From assembly GCA_025356655.1 (NCBI GenBank), contig JANXRW010000147.1, forward strand, positions 1-32,993: a stretch of DNA of 32,993 bases, written 5' to 3'. The notes under the pieces were generated by a model. The model was not told the DNA's origin, searched no databases, and was given only the letters and a program-made list of their open reading frames with translations. The translations under genes and the position numbers were made by a program. Each line of letters begins with the position of its first letter. Position 1 is the first letter of the stretch. This document shows positions 8,018-14,944 of this stretch, one piece after another. Origin of the DNA: Betaproteobacteria bacterium (GTDB lineage Bacteria > Pseudomonadota > Gammaproteobacteria > Burkholderiales > SHXO01).

Positions 8018-8530
8018 TCAGGCGCGGCGGCGGGCAAGCAGGGCCAGGCCGCCCAGCAGCAAGGCAAGGGAGGTGGGCTCAGGCACGGCCACGGCGAGCG
8101 CGCCGATGCCGGCGCCGTCGGGGGAGGCGAGCACGACGCCCCGCACGGTGTAGCTGCCGGCGTGAAGGGACCATTCGCCGTGGCTGAAGAGCGGGTTCAC
8201 GTAGGCTCCGGCGAAATCCACGCCCTGGTCGGCGCTGCCCGCTGCGACGCTGGAGGTGTTGCCCAGTGGCGAGCCATTGAGGACGATCTGGAATTGGTCA
8301 CCGGGGAGGCCGGCATCGGTCACGCGCAGCACCCCATCCCGGGTCAGCGTGAAGCTGAAGGCCTGTTCGTTGGGACTGTTGAAGGCGAAGTCATCGAGCA
8401 AGGTGGAGCCAACGTCTCCGAAGTAGAAGGAGTTCCAGCTACCGTCCGCCGGAATGGCGGTGGTCGTCATGGCGCTGGCACACAGCGGCGTGGCTGCTGC
8501 CAGGGCCAGGGCGAGCAGAAGTTTGCGCAT
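8018..8530 (-). CDS. PEP-CTERM sorting-domain protein (170 aa)
   Basis: An exported protein processed by an exosortase rather than a sortase. The signal peptide is MRKLLLALALAAATPLCASA. The middle is a beta-rich domain (SWNSFYFGDVGSTLLDDFAF ... GDQFQIVLNG), reminiscent of small secreted or pre-peptidase-like domains but not assigned. The C-terminal tail is VPEPTSLALLLGGLALLARR: a PEP motif, a membrane helix, then an arginine cluster, which defines the PEP-CTERM signal. GAGGT at 8540-8544 supports ATG 8530. It precedes the nucleotidase gene by 30 bases, suggesting an operon in which an anchored and a soluble secreted protein are made together. Confidence 0.88.
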   Translation of the reverse strand: MRKLLLALALAAATPLCASAMTTTAIPADGSWNSFYFGDVGSTLLDDFAFNSPNEQAFSFTLTRDGVLRVTDAGLPGDQFQIVLNGSPLGNTSSVAAGSADQGVDFAGAYVNPLFSHGEWSLHAGSYTVRGVVLASPDGAGIGALAVAVPEPTSLALLLGGLALLARRRA

Positions 8531-8859
8531 TGGGTCATTACCTCATGAGTCGTTGGACGAGTGGGGGGCCCCGTACGGGAGCGCACGGCGCGCCGGCCTA
8601 GTGGCCCGGCACTTCCCCGATCATAGGCAGCCAAGGTGATGCTGTGATGAAGCCGAGGCGCACGCCGAGCGCCCAACCATGCGGCTCAACGCGCGCCCCG
8701 GCGGCGATGTCATTGATTCGTCATGGAAGGCGGCGCTGGCGGCCGCGCGAGCGCAGGCAAGCCCAAAGCAGCGCTGGCGTGAGCCCTGCGCCGCGCATCC
8801 CCGGTGGGGCCGGCGGGTGTCCCATGGGCCGATCGGCCCGGACTACGGTCGTGCAATAT
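8531..8859. other. Intergenic region without a gene
   Basis: About 330 GC-rich bases between the YkgJ-type gene and the PEP-CTERM gene. A plus-strand frame of 79 codons at 8679-8918 lacks a ribosome-binding site, has arginine/proline-rich composition and runs into the YkgJ-type gene, so I do not call it. A 14-bp perfect palindrome lies at 8826-8839. No convincing promoter was found for the PEP-CTERM gene, although one must lie here. Confidence 0.5.
8826..8839. repeat. 14-bp perfect palindrome GGGCCGATCGGCCC
   Basis: The palindrome has no loop and sits 21 bases past the stop of the YkgJ-type gene. It could serve as a weak hairpin end or a dimeric-protein site, but there is no T-tract, so a classic terminator is not supported. 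Confidence 0.4.
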
Positions 8860-9159
8860 TCACTGAGACTGATCCCTTCGGGCTGCCGGCGTGCGCGTGC
8901 GTTCCTCCAGTTCGGTGAGCCACGTCATCGCCTGGGCACGATCGTCCCCGCACATCTCCGCGGAAGGGGCCAGGCTCACGCAGACGCGCGGGCGCAGCCC
9001 CGAGCCGAAGAGCTTGCAGCGGTCTTCTTGGTCGAGCTGGATGCAGCGCACGGCCGCGGGTTTTCCGTTGGGCATGCCGGGGATGGGGCTGGAGATCGAC
9101 GGCGCGATGCAGCAGGCAGCGCACCCCGGGCGGCAGCCCCGTGCGGCGGTGCTGCTCAC
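8860..9159 (-). CDS. YkgJ-family cysteine-cluster protein
   Basis: A 99-residue cytoplasmic protein with the cysteine spacing of the YkgJ (UPF0153) family, proposed to bind zinc or iron. Visible clusters are CRPGCAACC at residues 9-17, '[16 protein letters not shown]', a VCVSL and 'AEMCGD'. The gene begins at GTG 9159, whose GTGA overlaps the RDD gene's stop, so it is translationally coupled and last in the sigma-factor operon. A longer minus-strand frame on another phase over the same bases is a shadow. The biochemical role is unknown. The family call is firm from the cysteine pattern and the '[11 protein letters not shown]' segment. Confidence 0.85.
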   Translation of the reverse strand: MSSTAARGCRPGCAACCIAPSISSPIPGMPNGKPAAVRCIQLDQEDRCKLFGSGLRPRVCVSLAPSAEMCGDDRAQAMTWLTELEERTRTPAARRDQSQ

Positions 9160-9587
9160 GCTTGCACCTTCGAGCGGCGTGCACGGGCCCGGGGGCTGGC
9201 GAAGACGCGCGTGCCCGCCAGGCGGTCGTGCAGGAACTGGCGGTCGCGGTCCACCAGTGCGTAGGCGAACCCCACCCCGGTGAGTGCCCCGGGCACCGCG
9301 AGCACGTAGCGCAAGAGCGCACGGTTTAGCCCCAGGGGCCTCCCGTCAGGCGTGGCAAGGCGCAGGCCCCACGTGCGCATGGGCAGTGTTTGACCCCCAC
9401 GATGCCAGCAATAAATAAAATAGGCCCCGGCAATGCACAGGAGCCAAGCCTGGAGCAGGGGCCGACCGTAGGCGAAACCGGCCGGTGCCATCAGCGCAAG
9501 AAACAGGGAAGCTGCTACGAAGGCGATGCCCACGAGCAGGAGCGCCTCATAGAGCAGACTGGCCACGCGCCGGCGCAGGCCGGCCAA
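9156..9587 (-). CDS. RDD-family membrane protein
   Basis: A membrane protein of about 143 residues with the RDD pattern: '[18 protein letters not shown]' at the N-terminus (arginines then aspartate/glutamate), two long hydrophobic segments, '[20 protein letters not shown]' between the second and third helices, and '[16 protein letters not shown]' near the end. Family members include proposed sodium/proton transporters, but no function is assigned here. The start is uncertain: TTG 9587 gives a typical length, a GTG at 9566 would shorten it, and the frame stays open far upstream over the DUF3106 gene. It overlaps the YkgJ-type gene (GTGA) and follows DUF3106 by about 11 bases. Confidence 0.82.
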   Translation of the reverse strand: MAGLRRRVASLLYEALLLVGIAFVAASLFLALMAPAGFAYGRPLLQAWLLCIAGAYFIYCWHRGGQTLPMRTWGLRLATPDGRPLGLNRALLRYVLAVPGALTGVGFAYALVDRDRQFLHDRLAGTRVFASPRARARRSKVQA

Positions 9588-9598
9588 GGCAGGGGGGC

Positions 9599-10048
9599 TT
9601 ACTCCGCCGTCTGGATCGCTTGGCGCAGTTTGTGTTTTCGTTCTTCCGGAAGGCGCTCGTATTCCGCCCATTTTCGGTTGATCTCGTGGCGTTTTTCGGG
9701 CGGAAGACTCTTTAGCTTGGCGTAGCGCTCGCGCGCTTGCACACGCTGTTCGTGGGTCAGGCTGGCCCATTGCTGCATGCGCGACTGCAAGCGCTGCTGC
9801 TTCTCTGCGGGGAGCGAGGAATACTGGCGCACGATACGCATCCATTTGTCCCGGCGCGCGTGTTCCATTTTTGGCCATTCCGCCGCGAGCGGGGCGAGGA
9901 TGCGCTGCTGCTCAGGCGTGAGTTGGCCCCACTCGGGCGCCCTGACCACCGGGGCGGTCAAGGCCCCGGGTTGGGTCGCCAGCGCGGGCACTGGCCCAAG
10001 CAACAGCGCGAGGGCTAGGGCCGCGACGGCTGGGTGTGTTTTAGCCAC
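9599..10048 (-). CDS. DUF3106 exported protein
   Basis: A 149-residue protein with a signal peptide (residues 1 to about 25, ending PVPALA). The mature part is helical and built of near-repeats: 'LTPEQQRILAPLAAEWPKM', 'LPAEKQQRLQSRMQQWASL', 'LPPEKRHEINRKWAEYERL'. Each pairs a 'L-P/T-x-E' turn with a W/Y-containing helix, the hallmark of DUF3106. The periplasmic function is unknown; the repeat style is like some stress-sensing periplasmic helical proteins, which is only an analogy. The GTG start at 10048 has AGGGG about eight bases upstream and lies inside the DUF3619 gene, giving a 34-base overlap. Confidence 0.85.
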   Translation of the reverse strand: MAKTHPAVAALALALLLGPVPALATQPGALTAPVVRAPEWGQLTPEQQRILAPLAAEWPKMEHARRDKWMRIVRQYSSLPAEKQQRLQSRMQQWASLTHEQRVQARERYAKLKSLPPEKRHEINRKWAEYERLPEERKHKLRQAIQTAE

Positions 10049-10401
10049 GCTTCGAACCCCTGGTCCACATAGGCGGCGATCGGTAGGTCGTCCGTGAGCA
10101 CCTGGGCGTCGATCTCCGCCGCGTCCTGATGATGGGTTGCCTGCCGTGCTACCTGGTACCAGTAAAACGAAAGGGTCAGGCCCAAAACGAGGGCGGCCAG
10201 CGGCACGAATCGCAGCCCGCCGTGGCGATGGGTGGTGCCACGGACGGCGCCAGCGAAGGCCAGTTGCTGCGCCTGCACGGGAACCTGAGCGAGCGCCGCC
10301 TCCCGGGCCGCGCGCAACCGCGCCATCACCGTCGGCGGCAGGTCGTCGAGCCGGTCTTCAAGCCTCCGGGCCAGCCGGGTGGAAAATTCCTGTTCGTTCA
10401 T
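10015..10401 (-). CDS. DUF3619 single-pass membrane protein, putative anti-sigma partner
   Basis: A 128-residue protein. Residues 1-60 are a soluble N-terminal region starting MNEQEFSTRLARRLEDRLDD, about 66-84 form one membrane helix (PLAALVLGLTLSFYWYQ), and the rest is a short periplasmic tail 'LPIAAYVDQGFEAWLKH'. This matches DUF3619, which is regularly encoded just after an RNA polymerase sigma factor in betaproteobacteria. Topology and position resemble anti-sigma factors, but no zinc-binding HxxxCxxC motif is present, so that role is an inference. Its ATG overlaps the sigma-factor stop (ATGA at 10398-10401). Confidence 0.85.
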   Translation of the reverse strand: MNEQEFSTRLARRLEDRLDDLPPTVMARLRAAREAALAQVPVQAQQLAFAGAVRGTTHRHGGLRFVPLAALVLGLTLSFYWYQVARQATHHQDAAEIDAQVLTDDLPIAAYVDQGFEAWLKHTQPSRP

Positions 10402-10964
10402 AGCTCGACCCCTCTGGATTTCAGGAACTCAGCCAGGGCGTGTGTCGCGCGGGAGCAGTGAGTCTTTACACTCCCCTCCGAACAACCCATTGCTTCGGCG
10501 GTTTCCTGGACATCGAGTTCCTCCCAGTAACGCAGGAGGAAGGCTTCGCGTTGACGTGGAGGCAGGTTCTGCAGCCCATTCTCTATAACGGCCACTATGC
10601 GCTTACGCTCCAGGAGTTCCAAGGGGCCGCCACGGTTCTTCGACTCGTCCGCCACCACCCTGGTTTCCAGCGGGTCGGCGTCCTCCTGGTCGCCAGCCGG
10701 GACCAGGGCCGAGAGCAAGGTGGTCCAGAGCGAGCGCACCTTCTGCCGGCGGTAGAAGTCCCGGATCGTGTTCTGGAGGATCCGCTGGAACAACATCGGG
10801 AATTCCTCCGCCGGGCGTGCCGAGTAATTCTCGGCGAGCTTGAGCATGGAATCCTGCACGATATCCAGCGCGCCCTGCTCCTCGCGTAGGGCGAACATCG
10901 CTTGCTTGAAGGCCCGGCGCTCCACCTCCGCGAGGAAATTGGAGAGCTCTCGTTCGGTTGCCAG
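10398..10964 (-). CDS. RNA polymerase sigma factor (ECF-type)
   Basis: A sigma-70-family factor of about 188 residues. Region 2 covers residues about 10-80 (FLAEVERRAFKQAMF, then 'ALDIVQDSMLKLAENY' and 'FPMLFQRILQNTIRDFYRR'). Region 4 is at about 130-180 ('LPPRQREAFLLRYWEELDVQ' followed by 'AEAMGCSEGSVKTHCSRA'). Homologues usually start MASERELSxFL. The matching codon here is CTG 10964, preceded by AAGGAG at 10974-10979 with nine bases of spacing. A TTG at 10985 is the nearest conventional alternative and would add seven residues. The frame stays open to 11243 but would then cross yqgE. It heads an operon with DUF3619, DUF3106, RDD and YkgJ-type genes. Confidence 0.88.
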   Translation of the reverse strand: MATERELSNFLAEVERRAFKQAMFALREEQGALDIVQDSMLKLAENYSARPAEEFPMLFQRILQNTIRDFYRRQKVRSLWTTLLSALVPAGDQEDADPLETRVVADESKNRGGPLELLERKRIVAVIENGLQNLPPRQREAFLLRYWEELDVQETAEAMGCSEGSVKTHCSRATHALAEFLKSRGVEL

Positions 10965-11098
10965 CGGACACCACTCCTTGTTCAACGGGCGCCACTTCGC
11001 CTGCTGTGGGTTATGGTAGCAAAAACCTCCTGGGTCCTGGCGGGCCATCCGGGCGCCACCTCTCGGCTCTCCCGGGCAAGTGGCTGAATCAGCGAGAT

Positions 11099-11127
11099 TT
11101 GTTCTCGGGGCCCGGGCGGCATAGAAT
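11099..11127 (+). promoter_or_regulatory. Probable promoter of yqgE-ruvX-pyrRBC
   Basis: TTGTTC (11099-11104), a 17-base spacer and TAGAAT (11122-11127) give a good -10 and a partial -35. Transcription would start near 11134, about 23 bases before the yqgE GTG. Confidence 0.5.
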
Positions 11128-11156
11128 AGGGCTGTGCCGTCCCTTGAGCGATCCTC

Positions 11157-11708
11157 GTGAATCTGACGCATCATTTCCTGATGGCCATGCCCAACATGGT
11201 CGATCCGAACTTCTCCCGGACATTGACCTATCTGTGCGAACACAACGAGCGGGGCGCGCTCGGCCTAGTGGTCAACCGGCCCATGGACATGACGCTGCGA
11301 GCCCTGTTCGAACAGGTCGACATCCCCTTGGGGGACTACGACGCAGCTCGTTTACCCGTCTACTTCGGAGGGCCCGTTCAGGGAGAGCGCGGGTTCGTCC
11401 TGCACTGCCCGGCGGGGCAGTGGCAATCCACGCTGCCGGTAAGCGCCGAGGTGGGACTAACAACCTCACGCGACATCCTGCAGGCCGTGGGCGAGGGCCG
11501 CGGCCCGGAGCGGCTCCTCGTGTCCCTGGGCTATGCGGGCTGGGCGCCAGGCCAGTTGGAGCAGGAACTCGCCCAGAACGCCTGGCTCACCGTGCCGGCC
11601 GACCTGAAGATCATTTTTGAACTGCCCCCGGAGGAGCGCTTTGCCGCGGCGATGTCCTCGCTGGGGGTGGATCCCATGCGCCTTTCCGACGAAGTCGGGC
11701 ATGCCTGA
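11157..11708 (+). CDS. yqgE: YqgE/AlgH family protein (UPF0301)
   Basis: A 183-residue cytoplasmic protein of the YqgE/AlgH family, whose exact function is not settled; algH was named for an effect on alginate expression in Pseudomonas. Diagnostic segments are '[20 protein letters not shown]' at the N-terminus, '[15 protein letters not shown]', '[15 protein letters not shown]' and '[15 protein letters not shown]'. The start is GTG 11157, giving the usual VNLTxHFLIAMP beginning. It overlaps ruvX by eight bases, and yqgE-ruvX pairing is widespread in proteobacteria. It is first in a five-gene run of overlapping genes ending with pyrimidine biosynthesis. Confidence 0.93.
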   Translation: MNLTHHFLMAMPNMVDPNFSRTLTYLCEHNERGALGLVVNRPMDMTLRALFEQVDIPLGDYDAARLPVYFGGPVQGERGFVLHCPAGQWQSTLPVSAEVGLTTSRDILQAVGEGRGPERLLVSLGYAGWAPGQLEQELAQNAWLTVPADLKIIFELPPEERFAAAMSSLGVDPMRLSDEVGHA

Positions 11709-12138
11709 AAACGCCCTGCCTGCCAGCGGCACGGTGCTCGCGTTCGATCTGGGCGGGCGGCGCACCGGGGCCGCGGTCGGTGAGCTCTCCCTGGGCACGG
11801 CACACCCGCTGGCCACCCTGGAGGCGAGGACGGAGGAACACCTCCTCGCCCGTGTCGGAGCGCTGGTGCGGGAGTGGACGCCCATCCACTTGGTGGTGGG
11901 GTTGCCGCTGCACATGGACGGACGCGCCCATCCGCTGGCCAAACACTGCCGTCGCTTCGCCGCGCGGCTCGGCGAGCGGTTCCAGGTCCCCGTTAGTCTG
12001 GTCGATGAGCGGCTGAGCTCCCACGAAGCGAGTCTGGCGCTGGCCGATGCCGGCATACGGGGCCGACGCCAGAAGGGCCTTCTCGATCAAGTGAGCGCAC
12101 AGGTTATTCTAGAGAGCTTCTTTGCCCAACGCCCATGA
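11701..12138 (+). CDS. ruvX: Holliday junction resolvase-like protein RuvX (YqgF)
   Basis: RuvX/YqgF has an RNase H-like fold and acts in 16S rRNA 5'-end maturation (pre-16S nuclease); a Holliday-junction role has also been proposed. The 145-residue protein shows the family motifs in order: '[15 protein letters not shown]' (usually DFGxKRIG, with the first catalytic Asp), '[15 protein letters not shown]', '[14 protein letters not shown]' and a final '[14 protein letters not shown]'. The start at ATG 11701 gives [10 protein letters not shown] and overlaps yqgE by eight bases; a longer open frame reaching back to 11617 is just run-through. It overlaps pyrR by four bases (ATGA). Confidence 0.93.
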   Translation: MPENALPASGTVLAFDLGGRRTGAAVGELSLGTAHPLATLEARTEEHLLARVGALVREWTPIHLVVGLPLHMDGRAHPLAKHCRRFAARLGERFQVPVSLVDERLSSHEASLALADAGIRGRRQKGLLDQVSAQVILESFFAQRP

Positions 12139-12632
12139 GCCTTCCTGACGCCGAGATACTACTGGCTGCCCTGGTGCGCCAGATGCGCCCGCAAGTTGGG
12201 CCCGATACCGCGGTGGCGGGCGTGCGCACCGGTGGCGCCTGGCTGGCCGAGCGCCTGCACGGCGCGCTGGGCCTGCACTTGCCCCTGGGTTTGCTCGACC
12301 CCGCCTATTACCGGGACGATCATGGGCGCGGCGGACCGCGCCGGGACGTCCAGCCCTCGCGGATCGCCTTCGCCGTGGACAACGCGGACATCATCCTCGT
12401 CGACGACATTCTCTACACGGGACGCACGGTGCGTGCGGCCATGAACGAGATTTTTGATTACGGCCGCCCCGCACGCATCCGCCTAGCCGTGCTGGTGGAC
12501 CGCGGCGGCCGCCAGTTGCCGGTTGCGCCGGATTTCCTGGGCACGCACCTGGAAGTTCCGGAGGAGCAATCCCTGGATCTCTGCCGCCTGCCCTCCGGGG
12601 CGCTGGCCTTGCAATTGGTGGCGCGGTCGTGA
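12135..12632 (+). CDS. pyrR: PyrR bifunctional pyr regulator / uracil phosphoribosyltransferase
   Basis: PyrR family members make UMP from uracil and PRPP, and in some bacteria bind pyr mRNA to attenuate transcription. The 165-residue protein carries the PRPP-binding signature '[19 protein letters not shown]' at about residues 87-105, the upstream '[12 protein letters not shown]' segment, and the PyrR-typical '[20 protein letters not shown]'. No PyrR-type attenuator hairpin is visible, as the gene is fused by overlaps to ruvX (ATGA) and pyrB (GTGA). Enzymatic or protein-level control therefore seems more likely than classical attenuation in this locus; that is an inference. Confidence 0.93.
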   Translation: MSLPDAEILLAALVRQMRPQVGPDTAVAGVRTGGAWLAERLHGALGLHLPLGLLDPAYYRDDHGRGGPRRDVQPSRIAFAVDNADIILVDDILYTGRTVRAAMNEIFDYGRPARIRLAVLVDRGGRQLPVAPDFLGTHLEVPEEQSLDLCRLPSGALALQLVARS

Positions 12633-13591
12633 CGGCGCCCAATCCGCAACTCGACAGCCACGGTCGGCTGTGCCACCTGCTCACCACCGAGGGTCTGCCG
12701 GCGTCGATCCTGCAGGCGATCCTGGACACCGCTGGCTCCTTCCTCACGGTCAATGCCCGCGAGGTTAAGAAGGTCCCGCTGCTGCGCGGCAAGTCCGTCT
12801 TCAACCTCTTCTTCGAGCCCAGCACCCGGACGCGGACCACCTTCGAGATCGCCGCCAAGCGGCTATCCGCTGACGTGGTGAACCTCACGGTGGCCACTTC
12901 CTCCCAGACCAAGGGGGAGACGCTGCTCGACACCGTGGCCAATTTGTCGGCGATGCATGCGGACATGTTCGTCGTGCGCCACTCTCAGAGCGGTGCGGCG
13001 CACCTCATCGCGCGGCACGTCGGCGCCGGGATCCATGTGATCAACGCGGGCGACGGACGCCACGCGCATCCCACGCAGGCGCTCCTGGACATGTACACGA
13101 TCCGGCACTACAAGGGGGACTTCCGCCGGTTGCGCGTAGCCATCGTCGGCGACATCCTGCACTCCCGGGTGGCCCGCTCGGAGATCCACGCGCTGACCAC
13201 CCTGGGCGTTCCCGAGGTGCGCGTCATCGCGCCCCGCACGCTGCTGCCGATGCAGGTCGAACGCCTTGGCGTGAGCGTCTGGCAGGACATGGCCCGCGGC
13301 TTGGAGGATGTGGATGTGGTGATGATGCTGCGCCTGCAGAACGAACGCATGAACGGAGCCCTGCTGCCCAGCGCGCAGGAGTACTTCCGGGCCTACGGCC
13401 TCACCCCGGAAAAGCTGGCGCGGGCCAGGCCCGACGCCATCGTGATGCACCCCGGTCCGATGAATCGGGGCGTGGAGATCGACTCCGCGGTTGCCGATGG
13501 CAGGCAGTCGGTCATCCTTCCGCAGGTCACCTTTGGCATTGCCGTGCGCATGGCGGTCATGAGCATCCTGGCCGGGCAGGTTGAGCCGTGA
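12629..13591 (+). CDS. pyrB: Aspartate carbamoyltransferase catalytic subunit
   Basis: PyrB joins carbamoyl phosphate and aspartate, the first committed step of pyrimidine synthesis. The 320-residue protein has all expected active-site elements: '[19 protein letters not shown]' (carbamoyl phosphate loop), '[16 protein letters not shown]' (80s-loop Ser and Lys), '[11 protein letters not shown]', '[17 protein letters not shown]' (His/Gln), '[10 protein letters not shown]' (Arg/Gln of the aspartate site) and '[13 protein letters not shown]'. The start is GTG 12629, overlapping the pyrR stop. No pyrI regulatory gene follows; instead a degenerate dihydroorotase does, as in the class A ATCase arrangement of Pseudomonas. 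Confidence 0.96.
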   Translation: MTAPNPQLDSHGRLCHLLTTEGLPASILQAILDTAGSFLTVNAREVKKVPLLRGKSVFNLFFEPSTRTRTTFEIAAKRLSADVVNLTVATSSQTKGETLLDTVANLSAMHADMFVVRHSQSGAAHLIARHVGAGIHVINAGDGRHAHPTQALLDMYTIRHYKGDFRRLRVAIVGDILHSRVARSEIHALTTLGVPEVRVIAPRTLLPMQVERLGVSVWQDMARGLEDVDVVMMLRLQNERMNGALLPSAQEYFRAYGLTPEKLARARPDAIVMHPGPMNRGVEIDSAVADGRQSVILPQVTFGIAVRMAVMSILAGQVEP

Positions 13592-14880
13592 GCGCTGGCC
13601 GCATCGAAATCCGTGGCGCGACCCTGGTCGACCCGCTCTCCGGGCGGGAGTGGACGGGTGTCCTGTGCATTGAAGATGGACGGCTGCTCTCGGTGGGCGA
13701 GCCGGTTGCCGGCTTCCGGCCGGACCGCATCATCGAGGCTCACGGCCTGGTGGCCTGCCCGGGGCTGCTGGACCTGTGCGCCCGGCTGCGTGAACCCGGT
13801 TACGAGTACAAGGCGCACCTGGAATCCGAGATGAGCGCTGCCGTCGCCGGTGGCGTCACGACACTGGTGTGCCCGCCGGACACCGATCCGCCGCTCGACG
13901 AACCCGGGCTGGTGGAGATGCTGAAGTACCGGGCCCGCGGGTTGAGCCAAGCCAACGTCTACCCCCTGGGAGCGCTCACTCGGGGGTTGCAGGGCCAGCG
14001 CCTGACCGAAATGGCTGAGCTCACCGAGGCCGGGTGCGTGGCCTTCGGCCAGGCGGACGCACCCCTGCAAGATGCGCAGGTGCTGCTACGGGCCATGCAA
14101 TACGCGGCCACCTTCGACTACGGCGTCTGGCTGCGTCCCCAGGACGCGAGCCTAGCGCGAGGCGGTGTCGCCCACGACGGCGAGGTGGCCACGCGGCTGG
14201 GTCTGGCCGGGATCCCGGTAGCGGCTGAGACGGTGGCCCTGTCCACGATCCTGCTGCTTGCGCGCGATACCGGGGCGCGGGTGCACCTGTGCCGGCTCTC
14301 CAGCGCCGCGGGTGTGGATCTGGTGCGCCAAGCTCGGGCGAGCGGACTGCGCGTGACCTGTGACGTGGCCGCCGCCCACGTGCACTTGAGCGAGATGGAC
14401 CTCGGCTACTTCGACGCCAACTGCCACCTGATCCCCCCCCTGCGCAGTGGGCGCGACCGCGCAGCGCTGCGTGCGGGCCTGGCCGACGGAACGATCGATG
14501 CGGTGTGCTCCGACCACACCCCGGTGGACGACGATGCAAAGCAACTCCCCTTTGCCGAGGCAGAGCCGGGGGCCACGGGCCTGGAACTGTTGCTCCCCCT
14601 GATACTCCAATGGGCCCGCGAGGAGGGCTTGCCCTTCGCGCTGGCGCTGCGCCGCGTAACCACAGAGCCGGCACGCATCATGGGGCTGCCCGCCCCGGCG
14701 CTGGCACCAGGAGCGCCCGCTGATCTTTGCCTGTTCGATCCGCTGGCCGCCTGGCAGGTGCAGCCGGGTGCCCTCCGCAGCCAGGGGAAGAACACCCCCT
14801 TTCTGGGCTGGGAACTTGTTGGCCAGGTCCGTTACACCTTGGTGGCCGGGGAGGTCGTTTACGCCTCGGCGCCCGGCTGA
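13588..14880 (+). CDS. pyrC: Non-catalytic dihydroorotase-like subunit (PyrC')
   Basis: A 430-residue amidohydrolase-fold protein that aligns along its length with dihydroorotase but has lost the metal site. The usual HxH after 'PGxxD' is C64-A-R66 ([11 protein letters not shown]), the next ligand His is R183 (WLRPQDASL), and the His of the 'HxxHxS' motif is R236 (VHLCRLSS). Only D309 in 'VCSDHTP' remains, and the following His is also changed. In Pseudomonas an inactive pyrC' product is needed to assemble aspartate transcarbamoylase, and the pyrB-pyrC overlap (GTGA) here fits the same role. An active dihydroorotase should be encoded elsewhere. The start is GTG 13588. Confidence 0.9.
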   Translation: MSAGRIEIRGATLVDPLSGREWTGVLCIEDGRLLSVGEPVAGFRPDRIIEAHGLVACPGLLDLCARLREPGYEYKAHLESEMSAAVAGGVTTLVCPPDTDPPLDEPGLVEMLKYRARGLSQANVYPLGALTRGLQGQRLTEMAELTEAGCVAFGQADAPLQDAQVLLRAMQYAATFDYGVWLRPQDASLARGGVAHDGEVATRLGLAGIPVAAETVALSTILLLARDTGARVHLCRLSSAAGVDLVRQARASGLRVTCDVAAAHVHLSEMDLGYFDANCHLIPPLRSGRDRAALRAGLADGTIDAVCSDHTPVDDDAKQLPFAEAEPGATGLELLLPLILQWAREEGLPFALALRRVTTEPARIMGLPAPALAPGAPADLCLFDPLAAWQVQPGALRSQGKNTPFLGWELVGQVRYTLVAGEVVYASAPG

Positions 14881-14944
14881 ATCCGGCGCAGCCGCGCCAG
14901 GATCCGACCCAACCCCTTCGTTCTACCTGTCACAGGGTGTCCCC

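Noticed and set aside
8679-8918. Possible 79-codon plus-strand gene in the 8531-8859 gap
   Set aside because: No ribosome-binding site, arginine-rich composition, and its 3' end runs into the YkgJ-type gene.
10965-11243. N-terminal extension of the sigma factor to an upstream start at 11243
   Set aside because: It would cover the yqgE promoter and 5' end, and the extra residues are unlike sigma region 1/2; homologues start at the ATERELS segment.
12039-12140. PyrR-type attenuator before pyrR/pyrB
   Set aside because: The genes overlap by four bases with no leader, so there is no room for an attenuator hairpin and anti-terminator.
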